Positions 34,688 to 47,195 of a stretch of DNA of 64,000 nt are shown in pieces (the stretch's first letter is position 1; every line of letters starts with the position of its first letter). The notes under the pieces were generated by a model, which saw only the letters and a list, made by a program, of their open reading frames with translations, ran no database searches and had not been told where the DNA came from. Origin of the DNA: Hypoxylon rubiginosum (lineage: Eukaryota > Ascomycota > Sordariomycetes > Xylariales > Hypoxylaceae); assembly GCA_902806565.1 (NCBI GenBank), contig CADCXA010000024.1, positions 1,054,001-1,118,000 on the forward strand, written 5' to 3'. Both the position numbers and the translations under genes were made by a program.

Positions 34688-37600
34688 TTAATTCCTATCG
34701 CTCTCTTCGATGACTTCGTCGTCGTCATCATCGTCGTCGATGAATATCCTATTCCTGGGCTTCGTTCTTTGCTTGCGAGCGTCTTCCCCCCTGCGAACAG
34801 TAATATCATCATCGTCGTCGTCTATATCCTCCCCTGAGCGGTTGTAAGCAGAGGATGAAGTCCTACCTGAGGCACACTTATTTCTAACGAGTTGGCTCAT
34901 GGACGGAATTCCGTCATCATCCGAGTTGGTTTCCTGCGTGGCAGGGAACCGCGTCGGCTCGTAGTATAGCGACTCTTTTTGTTGTCGCTGTTGCTGCTTC
35001 CCGGGGAGACGGCTGCTCACAACGGAAGACGCGGATGGCGAGGTAGGTGATGTAGAGCGGCGGTTTCGCCTGGGGATGGATGATGTTGGTGCGAAATTGC
35101 TCGAGGTGGCCATGTCGTCGGCTACAACGAATCCTTCTAGGTCGGACCCATTGTCGGACTCGTCTGTTAGTTCGAGATCGCTGGTTCGCCGACAATCGTC
35201 GCCTTCGTCAGCACTCTCATCGTAGATTGCTTTCACACGCTGATTCTTTTTTGGCCGCCCCGGCAGTCGTGGCGCTGAAGTCTTTTTCGTTGATGCTTTC
35301 GGTTTCGAAGTAGCCGTACGTTTTCGAGGAAGCGGGAGATTCCTTTCTTCTTGTTCGGCGTTGTCGTCATGTTCTATTATATCACGTTGAACACGGTGGC
35401 TCTGTTTTGTGGACGTGGATGATTTCTTGGACTTTGGCAAGCGGGAGGGCGCGGCTGGAAGCTCCTCAATCTCACTATCGTCTAGTATTGGCGATATCTT
35501 CCTTTTCTTGCGCGCTGGTCCTGATTCAGTGGCATCGTCGTCCGTATCGGGTCCGTAATTTGGCGGATTGAGTTTTCGGTAACGGTCCGCATCTGATACA
35601 TTATATTGTCTACTTAGAGGGCTCGAATTCGACTGTCCCTTCGCCAATGTCTTGAGCAACTTAACGCATCGCTTTGTGTACTCTCCATGTTTGAGGTGTA
35701 CGGTCTTCTGTGCCCTTCTCTGGGCATCAGGATGTGCCGTCATATCTAATTGCTCGATGTCTTCCATTGGGTCACTGCCGTGGTATGAGAGGTGTTTATA
35801 AGTTGTGTTCAACTCATTTTTCTGGCTTGGGTTAAGTAATACTCGACTGAGAGGTGGCACTTCAACCACCTCGTCCTCGGCAGGTTTACGGGGCTCTTTC
35901 GCCTTTGCAGGTGCTGGTTTCTTGCCCGCTGGTTTCTTGCCCAACATTGAAGCAACACTGGTGAAGCCAGTTTCCACTCCGTCAGGCATGTGGAACTTTT
36001 TGGGCGGCTTCTTCTTACCCCTGGTCCTTTTCGGCTCCGGAAGGCCTTGAACCTGGGTATTTTCTACGGGTATCTCTATAGCTTTCATGTCGACTTCGGG
36101 CCGAACATCTCTTGGTACTATCCTCGCAGATAAATCGTGACGGAAGTTGAACCGGCTCCCATCGCATATCATAAGTTGCATCTTTTCGTAGCCGTCCTTG
36201 GATTTGGCATAGTTGTCCTCTTCCTTGCCTCGCATCAAGAGCAGAACGACGCGTCCCGCTCGCTTTCTTCCAGTTCGTCCCATTCTCTGGAGCATTCGAA
36301 TTGGAGACGCGGACGCGTCGTAGCATACAATAAGATCAACTTGGCCGATGTCGAGACCCTCTTCACCGATAGAGGTTGCAACGAGAACGTTGAATTCGCC
36401 CTGCTTGAACTTCTTTATCCGCTCAATTTGTTCCGATTGTTTCATACCGCCCGATCTTTTCGAGTCGGCTTGTCCAACGAATACTGCTGCACGGATGAGC
36501 GGCTTATGCTTGTTGAGGACTCGTACAATTTCCTCAGCACTGTCGCGGTATTCGCTGAAGACGATGATTCTCGTATTTGTAGGACCGGTATCTCGGCCTT
36601 CACCTGCGTCCATGAAATGATTCAGGACTGTGTCGGCCAAGTAGGTGAGTTTCGGATGGCTGACAAAATCGTCTTTCTTTGACCAGCTGGCGATCTTATC
36701 CATCATCTCTTGAAAGCTAGGGTGTTCAAGAATCTGCCGTTTGGTTTTAGGACCTTTCTCGCCCTTCTGCTCGGCTTCCTCCCGAAACTGGACCAAACCA
36801 TCATAAAATGGCTTGATACCATGGAAGTTGAGTAGTTTGATGCCATGAGCTAGGCTCGTTAAAACAGAGAAGGTTGCCATCATCATGAATTTCACCCCTT
36901 GGTTGACGTGCTGTCCAGCACGAGCCATCCATTCTTTTCTTGCCTGAAGCAGGCCGAATGCTGTGAGAGCCATGGGATCGCGGCCGTAATAAATATTTTG
37001 CTGGCTCAGTTTGTCGACGAGCGGCTTCAACGCTTTTGAGAATAGCTCCTTGACGAGGTTCATTTCATCCGACGGGTCGAGCAAAACGATGTCTTCGTCT
37101 CTTTGATGAACATACTGGCGGATATCAATGGACTCTTCGGTGCGAATCTCTACGTGCGATACTCCTAGATTGTCGATCACCTCTTGCACCGACTCAACCT
37201 TGGATCCTGGAGTCGCTGTAAGGGCAAGTATACGGAAGCTGCTGGTGAAGCGTCTTAGAAAAGTGACGACTTTCACGTAAGAGTAATTCCCCGTAGCCCT
37301 GTGGGCTTCATCTACTACCAGTAGGCCGATCGATTTGGGGTCGGCATACCCACTAGACAAATCGTGTTCTAACGTCTGTGGTGTCATGAAGAAGACTCGC
37401 TTGGATTCCCATTCTTCCGCTCGGAGGGCTGGCGCAATTTCCCCCGTCAAGAGTGTCGTTTGGGACCTCGGAATGCCGACTATATTGAAACATGCGTCAA
37501 CTTGCTGTGATACGAGCGGCTTGGTAGGAGCTACGAATATGATCTTGGCCGATTTCATCCAACGGAAGAAATTTAGCATGATTGTAGCTGCTATAAACGT

Positions 37601-38299
37601 CTTGCCTAAGCCAGTTGGCAGGGCCACGAGGGTATTGTTGAACAGTCCGTTCTTAACAATGCTGAACTGATAGTCTCTAGTCGGCCCTAAGTTTGTGGGA
37701 TAAACCCAGGTCTTCATGGCGTCCGAGTCCAGTTCATGATGGGTGGGCGGCTCGGGAGGTAAGTCTGCACGGAAGACCCGATTCCTACCGGCCTGATTAG
37801 GTGCAGGGTCCGACTCTTGTCGGATCGTCTGACCGAACAAGTTGGTTTGGCGGTAGGCAGGTACTGTGCCGCCGATGCGCGGTGGCTGCTGAACACCCGA
37901 GGTAAGGCCTCTCTGAGGTGCAGATTGGGCAGAGCCTCTTCCATTTGCCGGAGAGCTCAAGAATGCATCTGAGGGTAAGTCTTCTAGATCAATGAGTGAG
38001 TGTCTAGTAGTGCTTGTGCGTTGCTTGAACATATGTTAGTGTAACTCTTATAAAGACGGAACTACATAATGAATGGGAAAATATGGCTAGAGACGAGAGA
38101 CTAGAGACTATTCTAAGTCATCCGAAAAAAATGAGATTCGTACCACGGGGTTTGCTTGAGCTGGACTAGCTCTATATCTTGAAGCGGGTGCCTGGATATT
38201 GGCAGACCTGCCGTGACTTGGGGCTGTAGTTACAGGAGCCTGGCTAGCCGCGATTAGGTCCTCATCGGCGATATCGTCATCGAATTCATCTGAATCCAT
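34688..38299 (-). CDS. mph1: ATP-dependent DNA helicase MPH1 (FANCM ortholog)
   Basis: Predicted 1163-residue nuclear protein. Exon 1 (38144-38299) encodes [20 protein letters not shown] and following, typical of MPH1; a 120-nt GT-AG intron with a CACTAAC branch joins it to exon 2 (34688-38023, [20 protein letters not shown]). Superfamily 2 helicase motifs: I LPTGLGKT (Lys near 194), II DEAH (290-293), III TATPG (321-325) and [15 protein letters not shown] (631-643). The insert between the two RecA lobes is the MPH1/Hef helical region. The C-terminal 400 residues are charged and disordered with Lys/Arg, Ser and Asp clusters. MPH1 unwinds D-loops and replication-fork structures in error-free recombinational repair. 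No nuclease domain is present, as in other fungi. Confidence 0.93.
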
Positions 38300-39129
38300 T
38301 GCTCAATCTCTTCCCGCGTCTCATAGCCTGGCAGGCTAGAATCAGTCATATCTTGCGTTTGATGTTTGATGCCGATGACCGTGTCGTTCTAAGACGCGTT
38401 CGATTTTGGCTGGGTTTAGTGGATCTAAAAATTGGAGGGCGCTAGGGCGCTGGGGCGTCGCGGAGTCACGTGGTTTATTGAGGCTCGCGCACCTTCGTTG
38501 CTGGTCAGGTGGTCAGGTGGTCAGGTGGGGTCTGCTGGTGTGGGTTTTACCTTAGCCCTTTAGGTACCTAAGATAGTGGCTGAGTCATCTGAGTCACTTC
38601 CCAGCAACCAGTCAACCTTTTTTTCCCCAGCTGGTCTGTGCTTTTTACCTTTTCCCACCTACCTAAGTGGCCCAGGTTGTCTGTTCTTGATAATCTTTTA
38701 ATTCTTTGTCCCGACGTCACAATCGCTACAATCAATTCCATCTTTCATCCTGCCGATTGAAAGAAACACCACTCCACAAGCTGTTCTAGCCTTCTTCCCC
38801 TACAAATAACTGGAGAATCCATTTCTCACTTCTCCCCGATCTTTCGACTTGCCTCGAGCGAGTTCATATCAATATCACTTTCCAGCCACGCTTTCATTTC
38901 ACCTACAGCTGTGCATGGTTTGCCAATCCGCCCAGGACACCGTCAGTCTTATTTGACGGTTCTTTTGCAACCTCTTGCAACCTTCGCATACTTTGGCTTT
39001 TCTCCAAACCCACTCTTCCGCCTTCAGCGTCTCCATCTCTATCCTACAAAAAACCCATCCTGTCGTTCCCGACTCCGAAACCTTGCGCACACATCACTCC
39101 ATCTACACAAAGGAAGGTCACTGCCCACA
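38300..39129. promoter_or_regulatory. Divergent promoter, MPH1 and MEX67
   Basis: 830 bases between two divergent genes. A perfect MluI-type box ACGCGT (38394-38399) lies about 95 bases upstream of the MPH1 start; in yeasts such boxes bind MBF and drive G1/S expression of repair genes. A short tandem GGTCAGGTGGTCAGGTGGTCA run (about 38506-38527) and a TTAGGTACCTAA palindrome (38570-38581) are also present. The region nearest MEX67 is a C/T-rich leader. Confidence 0.4.
38394..38399. promoter_or_regulatory. Possible MCB box (ACGCGT) upstream of MPH1
   Basis: A palindromic ACGCGT about 95 bases before the MPH1 ATG. It is the consensus site of the MBF cell-cycle factor, which suits a DNA-repair helicase. 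A six-base match can arise by chance. Confidence 0.3.
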
Positions 39130-41378
39130 ATGGCTCCGCACGGTCCCCGTAAAGGAGCAGGCCCTTCCGGCGCGCGCAACCCTCGGGGCTCTACCGGAAA
39201 GGCGGCTACTCGAGGCGGAATCTGTAAGCGTCGTAACACCACTGGAGCGAGAGTCGACCGAGATGGCGACCTCGATATGGACGCACCCGTCGCCGGCGGC
39301 CGTTCGTCTCGTAAGCCAAAGCGTGACGATACTATCCCGACAGGACCCCGATCCACCCGACCAGCCGCAAATGGACCTCGCGGCCCGAGGCCGACGGCGA
39401 AAGCGCAGCAAATCATACAACGAGTCATCACGGGTACTAGCGGCAACCTACCCTCGCGTATCGCGAACGGAATGTCCGGAGGAACCAAGGCCTTCAAGGG
39501 CGGTCGCCAAGTCAATGCGTCACATACCATGACACTTCAAGTCGAAGGGCTCAAGTCCAGCAAGGCTGCCAACAACGAGGGCGGTGGACTGAAGGAGCTA
39601 CTCAACTTCCTCGAACGAAAAGCCCAGAGCGTTGCGAAAACGACACGACCCATCAGGATCAAAAAGGTATGTGATAGCATTCTATCCGAGAATCTGGGAA
39701 GTTACGGAGCGACGCAAATTCTCCGCATTCGTTATCATGCCGTATAGCTCGCAAAAAACGAGGAGAGACAAATTTTTACCGAGCCGCGTACCTATCCCGG
39801 ATTCTAGATCATTACCAAGGTTTCATTACCTTGCTAACATCTAGCAGTCACATATCAATGGTGACTTCGTCTACGTTACAACCAGCAAGGAGGATGGAGA
39901 AGATATTCTCAAGTTGAACGGCTTCTCATTTGCCGGCACGGTGCTCAGCATCACAGACACATCAACCGGAGAGCAGGATGGCCTTTCTTCAAACGCCCTC
40001 GAGGTTAAGGATCAGCTTCGCAACGTTCTCAGTGCACGGTACGACCCGAACACGAAGCTGTTAAACCTGTCTTCCCTCGGCGATGATCCTATACTCAAAG
40101 AGATGGGTTTCTTCAGCGGCGGCAGTAAACCCGAGAAGCTATTCCGAGCACTTATGGCTGTCTGCGAAGGACTTTTCAAGACACCCGAAGAAAAACGTAA
40201 CGCAGTCGTCAGCGTTAGTCTTGCAGGAAACTATGTCGACGACGTTCTCCAGATCATGTCGTTAGCCGACACTTTCCCGGATCTGGTCAACTTGGACTTG
40301 AGTCGAAACCAGTTCAAGGACCTGAAGGCCCTTCAGAAGTGGCAGCATCGACTTCGCAAGCTCGAGACTCTACTTCTCAACGACACGCCCATTGAGGCCT
40401 CAACTCCGGACTACAAAGCAGAGCTGATAGGCTGGTTCCCGAGGCTACAAAACCTCAGCGGCCTCCAGGTTAGAACCCCGGAGCAAGTCGCCGCGGAGCT
40501 GGCTGCATTGAAACCCACTCCTATTCCGCAACATGGTATAGACTTCCGAGACATTGGTGGTATTGGCGAAGGCTTCATCAAGGAGTTCATCGGAATGTAT
40601 GACGCGAACCGCAGCAGCTTAGCTGCCAAGTACTACGACGACCAAAGCACCTTCTCTGTTGCCGTCGACAACGCTCCTAACACTTCTCTACACCCTTCGA
40701 ATCCCCAGCGATCTTCATGGGGCGCATACATCAAATTCTCTCGCAACCATACCAAGATCACACATGCCGGACCGAGAGTACAGCGCCTTTTCACGGGAAC
40801 GAATCTCATTCAGAGTGTATGGCAACAGCTACCTCTGACTCGGCACCCGGACCTAGCAACGGAATTCCACAAGTACATCATCGACTGCCACCCTGTTCAA
40901 GGCCTTCCGGACCCGTCTGGCCAGGACCCGTCAGGTATGGATGGGATTATGATCACCATGCACGGAGAGTTTCAGGATCAAGAGCCCGTCACCTTGAACA
41001 CGGCTACGCGAAGCTTCTCTCGCACTTTCGTCCTAGGCCCCGGAGTACCCGGCAGAAATCCCATCCGCGTCATCAGCGACATGCTCTCTCTTAGAACCTT
41101 CGGTCCGCTGCCCAGTTCGGTCCCGCAACCAACTATTGCCCAGCCGAATGAAGAACAGCAACAAGAACAAATGGTGGTTGAGCTATGCAAGCAGTCGGGC
41201 ATGACCCCAGAATACTCGAGATTCTGCCTCGTCGGTGCCAACTGGAATTTCGATCAAGCTCTGATGCTCTTCAACGAGAAGAGAGTGAGTATCTCCCTAA
41301 TGCATTCGATGAAGTAAGCACTAACAAATAATGTCACAGGCGCAATTGCCGGCAGAAGCCTTTGCGACGGCGTCTTAG
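39130..41378 (+). CDS. mex67: mRNA export receptor MEX67 (NXF family)
   Basis: Predicted 670-residue protein from exons 39130-39666, 39848-41284 and 41340-41378; introns are 181 nt (with a TAG-CAG tandem acceptor) and 55 nt. Domains in order: a Gly/Arg/Pro-rich N-terminus, an RNP-like RNA-binding domain (about 135-220), a leucine-rich repeat region (about 297-385: VVSVSLAGNY, LVNLDLSRNQF, LETLLLNDTPI), an NTF2-like domain (about 405-595: FIKEFIGMYDANRSSLAAKY, then FTGTNLIQSVWQQL) and a UBA-like TAP-C domain (about 617-670: VVELCKQSGMTPEYSRFCLV, then NWNFDQALMLFNEKRAQLPA). As a heterodimer with Mtr2 it carries mRNPs through FG-nucleoporins. The last exon codes only 12 residues, ending the TAP-C helix. 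Confidence 0.93.
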
Positions 41379-44300
41379 TAGTGTCATTGACGTGGATCGG
41401 GCTAGAACACGGTGGAAAAGCCTCACTTACGAAAGCATTGCATTGACTTGGGCGTTTACGGTTTATGTGTTTATGGTACGACGGTGGATGGTCTGGCATC
41501 TCACAGGGACGGTTGTGTTGGCGTGTAACTATATACCGCTAGAGGAACTCATACCTTACGAGAGGGTATTGAGAGGATGGTCTAGGGGTGTGGAATCGAC
41601 TCTTCTCAGATTGAGACTTTGAGCCCGGGTGTTACTGAGCCCTTAGCTCTCGTCGGGATGACATTGCAAAACCGTTGGGTTCAACTACCTCTGACGAAGC
41701 GTTTGCAAATGAGCAATTAATCAGTTTTTAAGCAACCATACCGGCTCGCTAGCGAATGATATTGCAGTAACCGTGATAGTATTTGACCACTAGTTGTTAC
41801 TAGTATTCAGTGACATGATCTCCGGACAGTCTTAGTGATATGTGGTAGTGATGTGTAGAATGAATCTTCAACGGTACATCTCCGTGACGGGATACCCGTG
41901 AACCAATTAAAGCTTAGGGATATATGCTCATGTGCTTCTACAAGGCTGTTGGGTACCGCGCGCTTTCATTAGACCTGGAGGGCGAAGCAGAATAAAATCA
42001 GGGTAAGGGTTTTAGGCGACGATTGGTTGGTGGTGAGGCCCGTCAGGACTCCGTGTGATGATTGGCAGGTCGGCGCTTATTGCTAAAGAGATGGGTGGCC
42101 TGCCGGCACACCTGCTCAATCTCGGCAGACCTGCAGATGTGCGTCTTCCTAGCAGAGATCTCTTATGCAATCGAAAAATAAGATACAATGAAAATACTAT
42201 GTAAGACGGGATGACGACATATTGCTGGCTCTGTTTCTTCAAAGGGGGCCTATCTTTGCGGCCGCTACCAATTTCCCGAAGCGCGGGATGCTTTTACACA
42301 TTGGTGATGACATGAGATGTATCGTACTTTATGTAGATACCTACATAGGTAGAGAAGAGAAATACTGAGCGACCCCCAATTCGGGTTGCTGACAGCCAGT
42401 TCCACAGCGGACTACCACACCTTTCGATTTTGATGGCGAGGGCCATGCTGTGAGACGTAAATATAGCAACTTATATGACACCCCAAGGAATATATATTTA
42501 CTCGACGTCAGTAAAAATAGAAGTCGACTTTCAAATCAGCAGAGGTCTCGAAGATGAGACACGCCTCTCGACTTGGGACGGAAGTTTGTCACATGTTTTG
42601 GGAGCCGTTGGGAATCGCAGCAAAAGAACATTAATAATTCTGAAGCAAAGTGGCTTTTTGGGCATTGTCTCCCTTCTTACCGTTCAGCCCCGATTATTTA
42701 TATACAACTTTTTAAACCGGAGGCGTCGCGAGTGTTAGTGTTTGTGCAACAATCGTCACTATTACGAGTAGCAATCGGATGGGGACCTATCATATACAGA
42801 ACTGATAGATAGGCTGCGAGTAGTGGGAGATGTGGGAGATGTGGATAGAATCGTATCGGCGCTGGAGTTGAAGCTGAAGCTAAAGTCGACACTGGAGAAG
42901 CGAACGAAAGAGAGCGAAGATTTGAATCCGTCGGTAGCGAATTCCGACGAATACCACTCGGATCTTTCAAACGAACCAATGGAGTCACGATGCTACAGAA
43001 AGCGTAGCGTACCTGTACGCTAATGCAGTAAGAGCTAGGTACATATATCTAGCATGTCAGCATGTAAAGTCTTTAGATAGATGGTGGGGATTGGCGTTTC
43101 ACGATATGTACGCCTTCTTTTAGAGGTTAGTGCCCGTCGTGTTCCAGCTCTAATAGGAAAAGCCGCGCGAGCTACATAGTACGGTATCCGCCCATTCTGT
43201 GAGATAATGTGAGAAATACTTAGGAGAAACAGCCTATCTGAACATCACGTTATGATAGTTCAGTTCCATTGGATAATCCTGTCGCCTTTTATTGTCCAGT
43301 CGCTTAACCCCCAGATCTTATTAGGTACCCAGGCATTATGTAGAATTATACGAAGTACCTATCGTATTGTTTTCTTCCAACATCGTCTCTTCCTCTCTCT
43401 ACTCTAATACGATATTTATGACCTACCAGACACCACTTCGACTTCGCATATAATAAAACGCTCGACAGGTGGGACAAACAAAGACATCGCCTTGATCAAT
43501 GTCTCGTCTTCAACACTAAAATCCTTCGCCCGACCCGCAAACCACGCGAGAGAAAGAGAGTCTCTCCACCAAGATGGTGGGTGTCAGCAGGGGTCCAAAA
43601 TGGCGTTTGCCCCTTTTCCTACTCGTAACCCAACGTCGTACTAAAAGCCCACACTACCAATATGTACGCTTTACATTGCCCAGCCACAAGAGTAATTGCA
43701 TGTACCCCGTCCTCATCTGAGTACCCCAAGGCGCTAAGCACATCAGGCCCTCTCAGACGTACCCCTAGCCGTTCGAGGTACCTGACGCTATCCCTATATG
43801 TCCAATTTTCTACCGGCTACCCCTGACGATTGCTATATTCTGATTTGTCCGTAGCCATGGCCGATCCACCAAACCACCAGGGGCCCCTGGCCTGTATCCC
43901 ATGTCGTCCTCCCGTCCTCCTCGTCGCTCGACCAGTTCTGTTTGTGCCCATTGCGCCCATTGCGAATGTTCTTTCGTCCTCTCACACGTTCTCTCTCTGC
44001 TTTTCCCGCGGCCCTGCTCTCTCCATCTCTCTCTTACCTGCAGCTTGACTTTCTTTCGGGACTACCTATCTCCATCGCTGCTTGTTTTCTGGTCCTCCTC
44101 CGTCCTCCACTTACGGGATTGGTCGTCAGTGCCTCTCTAATCGCTGGTCGTCTGTACGTCGTCTTTTTTTACTATAACCCTTTTTCTGTGAAACCTAGTT
44201 CACTCATTCTACGTTTATCTACACGGCATCTTGATGTTGCGGCGCATCTAGATATCTAATCTATCCTCACGAGAAGCTGACGCCACGACGTAGTATACAT

Positions 44301-44867
44301 AACGGAGTAGACTACACGTTTAGGCAAAGCAAAGTAGACCTGCCAGAGGCGTGTATTGGTCCGTTGGTTTTACCCTGACAACCTGCGACACAACGCCCTT
44401 CAGGAAAGCGATCGACCGTTTCCACCTTCTCCTGTTCTGTAAATCCCCATTGAGCATAGGTAGGGACGGAAACATCTTTCTTCCCAAGGAAACCGCCTAA
44501 ACTTTGTTCTGTAGATCATTCTATCAAACGTGGGCCGGTCCTTTGGCTTCGAGTATCGATTTTGCTACACGTCAGGCAATATCTGAGCAGCCAGCTTCGA
44601 CGCCGACGGTTCTTCGGCATCGCATAACTCTAATATACTCGTCACCTATTAAATCGAGAGAAAGATCTGGGCCCTCTCCATCAACATCAACCTAAGTCCT
44701 CGACGGATCGCTGTCTGGTTTTAATAGCACTGTTTAGTGTCCTTGGCCGGCGTTACAGACAACGTGCTGCGCCCCCATTACTACGATCCGACGTCGACAT
44801 CGACATCGACATCGACAACCAATTCTAACCCTATCGCTCTGGTTCAATCTCCTTCTAGGAGCTGATC
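41379..44867. other. Intergenic, long 5' region of the kelch-like gene
   Basis: 3.5 kb without a supportable gene. Three overlapping frames at 43830-44259 come from a C/T-rich tract and are probably not translated. A (CGACAT)n microsatellite (44793-44817) lies 50 bases before the next gene's first ATG. Several TACCTA/TAGGTA palindromic motifs occur (42339-42353, 43324-43330). Confidence 0.45.
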
Positions 44868-44972
44868 ATGGTCTTCTGCTAGTTGACGATAACTTGGAGG
44901 CCGCAAATTTTGGGCTTGTCGTTGCTCACTTATCTGGAGCTGTTGCTTTGGATCGAAAGGGTTCATTACATC

Positions 44973-47195
44973 ATGTCGCTTCCTCAGCCAGTTGTGCCAT
45001 TAACTGGCGCTTGCAGCGTCATATTCAACAATACTCTCTATTCATACTCGGCCGCCGGATTCGAGTCCTTAACTTTGGAAGATGGGGCTGAATGGGAACA
45101 ATTGCCCGATGGGCATTCGGTCGAAGGTGGTGTCTGTGTTGGGTCCACGCCGACAGATTCTTCAACGGCTGGCTTGTTTGTCGTCGGTGGAAAGTCGAGT
45201 TCGCCTGACTATCCCGGCCTTCAAAAGTTCACATATTCCACAGGAAAATGGGAGACTATCATTCCCCAAGTGAATGTCACGCAAGATCGAGTATGGCACA
45301 GCGCAACTTATATCAACAGCAGCGACTCGATCCTTGTTTACTCGGGCTCGACGGACGGGGAACCTAATCTGTCATCTCAGACTTTCACAATTATGGCATC
45401 TGAGCCGCACTTAGTATTGGCTTTCCAGTCTGCGCTCTCACCCCCTGGAGTTGCTCCGATCCTTCTTCCATGGTCGGACGCACAAGCAGTTATGATCGGC
45501 GGCAACCCTACTAACACGAAGGTGATGCTATTTGATACTGCCAATTCTTGGTCTGATTCCGGTACAACTCTGGCTGAGCCGCTTCCCAAGAATACTACTG
45601 ATCTGAAGGCGGCTCTTATAACTGGTGACGATGGGAGCAAGCATCTTTACACATTTGACCTTACCACCTCGCCGAATGCTGTCAATAGAATAATGCTACT
45701 TGACGCCAGTGGAGCCCCGGTAGCCAACACCGCTCCAGCCGCAACGACTGGTTCAAGCCGGAGGTTAGTGGAGGATGATATGGTGGAGAAGAGGGCGCTC
45801 ACCGCCGATCAATGGCCGAAATACAACTCGACTTTAGTGCCAGATAGCACACGAAATGGTTACTCTATTGCTACCGATTCGAACGGTTTGGTGGTCATGT
45901 CGGGTGGAAACGAGGACGAGATCCTGTGCATGTTCGATGCGAGAGCGAACAGCTGGAAGAATGCGACAGCCGTGTTTGGACAGCAAAAGGAAAATACCTT
46001 TTCTATCGAGTCGTCACAATCATCAACCTCATCATCAGTACCGACTTCTACCGTGTCGCCCGCAACTAGTTCGACCGCGTCTGCTACAGTTGCCGCTACT
46101 GCTGCTGCTTCTACTACTGCTGCCGCTGCTGCTGCTGCTTCATCCGATGGCGGATTGCCGTCTAGCACCCTCCTGGGTGTAGTATTGGGCACCATCTTTG
46201 GGTTTGCTATTATCTTACTGGCTCTGTTGTTCTGGCTAAAGCACATCCGGAAACGTAAGCAATATCTCGAGGCTGGACACGCGCGAAGAGCCAGTGGGTT
46301 ACCAGATGAGAAAGATTTCTTCCGCGAGGATGTAGCAAAAGCATCGGGCGGCCAGTTTCGAGGGCATGTCCCACAAGATTCTGCAGGATCTTTCTCATCA
46401 ATGGCCATCCTGATGGGCAAGGTTCAGAAACCTACTATACAACGCAAGACGAGCAACGAAACGAAGCGCAGCTCCGTCAGCAGTATCTTTAATAAGCAAT
46501 TCAAGAACACCATCGGCCGGCCACAGCTTCAACCAAGTCCGGAGCCGGAGCTCGCCGCGATTGAAGAGAAGGGTGTCTCTTTCGCCGCGACAGCAAACGA
46601 GCCGAAGCCTCGCCCTAGGCCGGAGGTCAATAGAGCAGGAGAGGAAGAGGGTATGAGAAGAAGCTCTGGCTGGAATCGATACTGGTCTGGCGGCAGTGCA
46701 TTATCCGTTCTTGGTTTTGGCAACAATGGCAACTCGAACCGGGAGACCGCCGCCTCGGAGCAAAGTTCGTTCTATTCAGATAAGAACCGTCTAACGCAGG
46801 ACTCGGCTACAGTCCCAGCATTACGAGTTGAAGGACGGCCAGAGTTAAACCGTGTTATCTCGGGCAGCCCAACTGTTTCACAGTACAACCCCCAGATAAG
46901 AGAAGGGATGGCCGGGCAAATTGAGCGACCCGTATCTACTGCGTCGTCAGGCTACTCCAGCGGTATCCCAGCGAGTGTTCACGATACTTGGGATCCGACA
47001 ATGGCGAAGAAAGCTTGGGGCAACGCGCGGGCCCCTAGCAGTACGTATTCCCAGAGTATCTACCAGACGGCCCTCGTACCGCCTGGCTCGAGCCGGCCTC
47101 CTACGACTACGCAACCACAATTGGCTATGGCCTCTAACACGAACGACCTGAGCTGGCTAAACTTGGGAGAGAACAATAACCAACCGTTCAGGTAA
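44973..47195 (+). CDS. Kelch/beta-propeller ectodomain membrane protein
   Basis: 740 residues from the first in-frame ATG that is not followed by a stop. The N-terminal 340 residues contain kelch-like blades (GGVCVGSTPTDSSTAGLFVV, VWHSATYINSSDSILVYSGS, AQAVMIGGNPTNTKVMLFDT, GLVVMSGGNEDEILCMFDAR) and many N-glycosylation sequons. A Ser/Thr/Ala-rich stalk (about 355-390) leads to one transmembrane helix (about 400-422, TLLGVVLGTIFGFAIILLAL) with a basic stop-transfer (KHIRKRK). The 310-residue cytosolic tail is Ser/Pro-rich and disordered. Orientation requires a signal peptide, which the chosen ATG lacks. An upstream in-frame ATG at 44868 is followed by a TAG after four codons, then by a hydrophobic frame, so the true 5' end is unresolved. 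Function is unknown; a cell-surface or wall-sensing role is only a guess. Confidence 0.75.
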   Translation: MSLPQPVVPLTGACSVIFNNTLYSYSAAGFESLTLEDGAEWEQLPDGHSVEGGVCVGSTPTDSSTAGLFVVGGKSSSPDYPGLQKFTYSTGKWETIIPQVNVTQDRVWHSATYINSSDSILVYSGSTDGEPNLSSQTFTIMASEPHLVLAFQSALSPPGVAPILLPWSDAQAVMIGGNPTNTKVMLFDTANSWSDSGTTLAEPLPKNTTDLKAALITGDDGSKHLYTFDLTTSPNAVNRIMLLDASGAPVANTAPAATTGSSRRLVEDDMVEKRALTADQWPKYNSTLVPDSTRNGYSIATDSNGLVVMSGGNEDEILCMFDARANSWKNATAVFGQQKENTFSIESSQSSTSSSVPTSTVSPATSSTASATVAATAAASTTAAAAAAASSDGGLPSSTLLGVVLGTIFGFAIILLALLFWLKHIRKRKQYLEAGHARRASGLPDEKDFFREDVAKASGGQFRGHVPQDSAGSFSSMAILMGKVQKPTIQRKTSNETKRSSVSSIFNKQFKNTIGRPQLQPSPEPELAAIEEKGVSFAATANEPKPRPRPEVNRAGEEEGMRRSSGWNRYWSGGSALSVLGFGNNGNSNRETAASEQSSFYSDKNRLTQDSATVPALRVEGRPELNRVISGSPTVSQYNPQIREGMAGQIERPVSTASSGYSSGIPASVHDTWDPTMAKKAWGNARAPSSTYSQSIYQTALVPPGSSRPPTTTQPQLAMASNTNDLSWLNLGENNNQPFR

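Noticed and set aside
43830..44259. Overlapping plus-strand frames upstream of the kelch-like gene
   Set aside because: All three frames are open in the same C/T-rich tract, typical of a pyrimidine-rich leader rather than protein.
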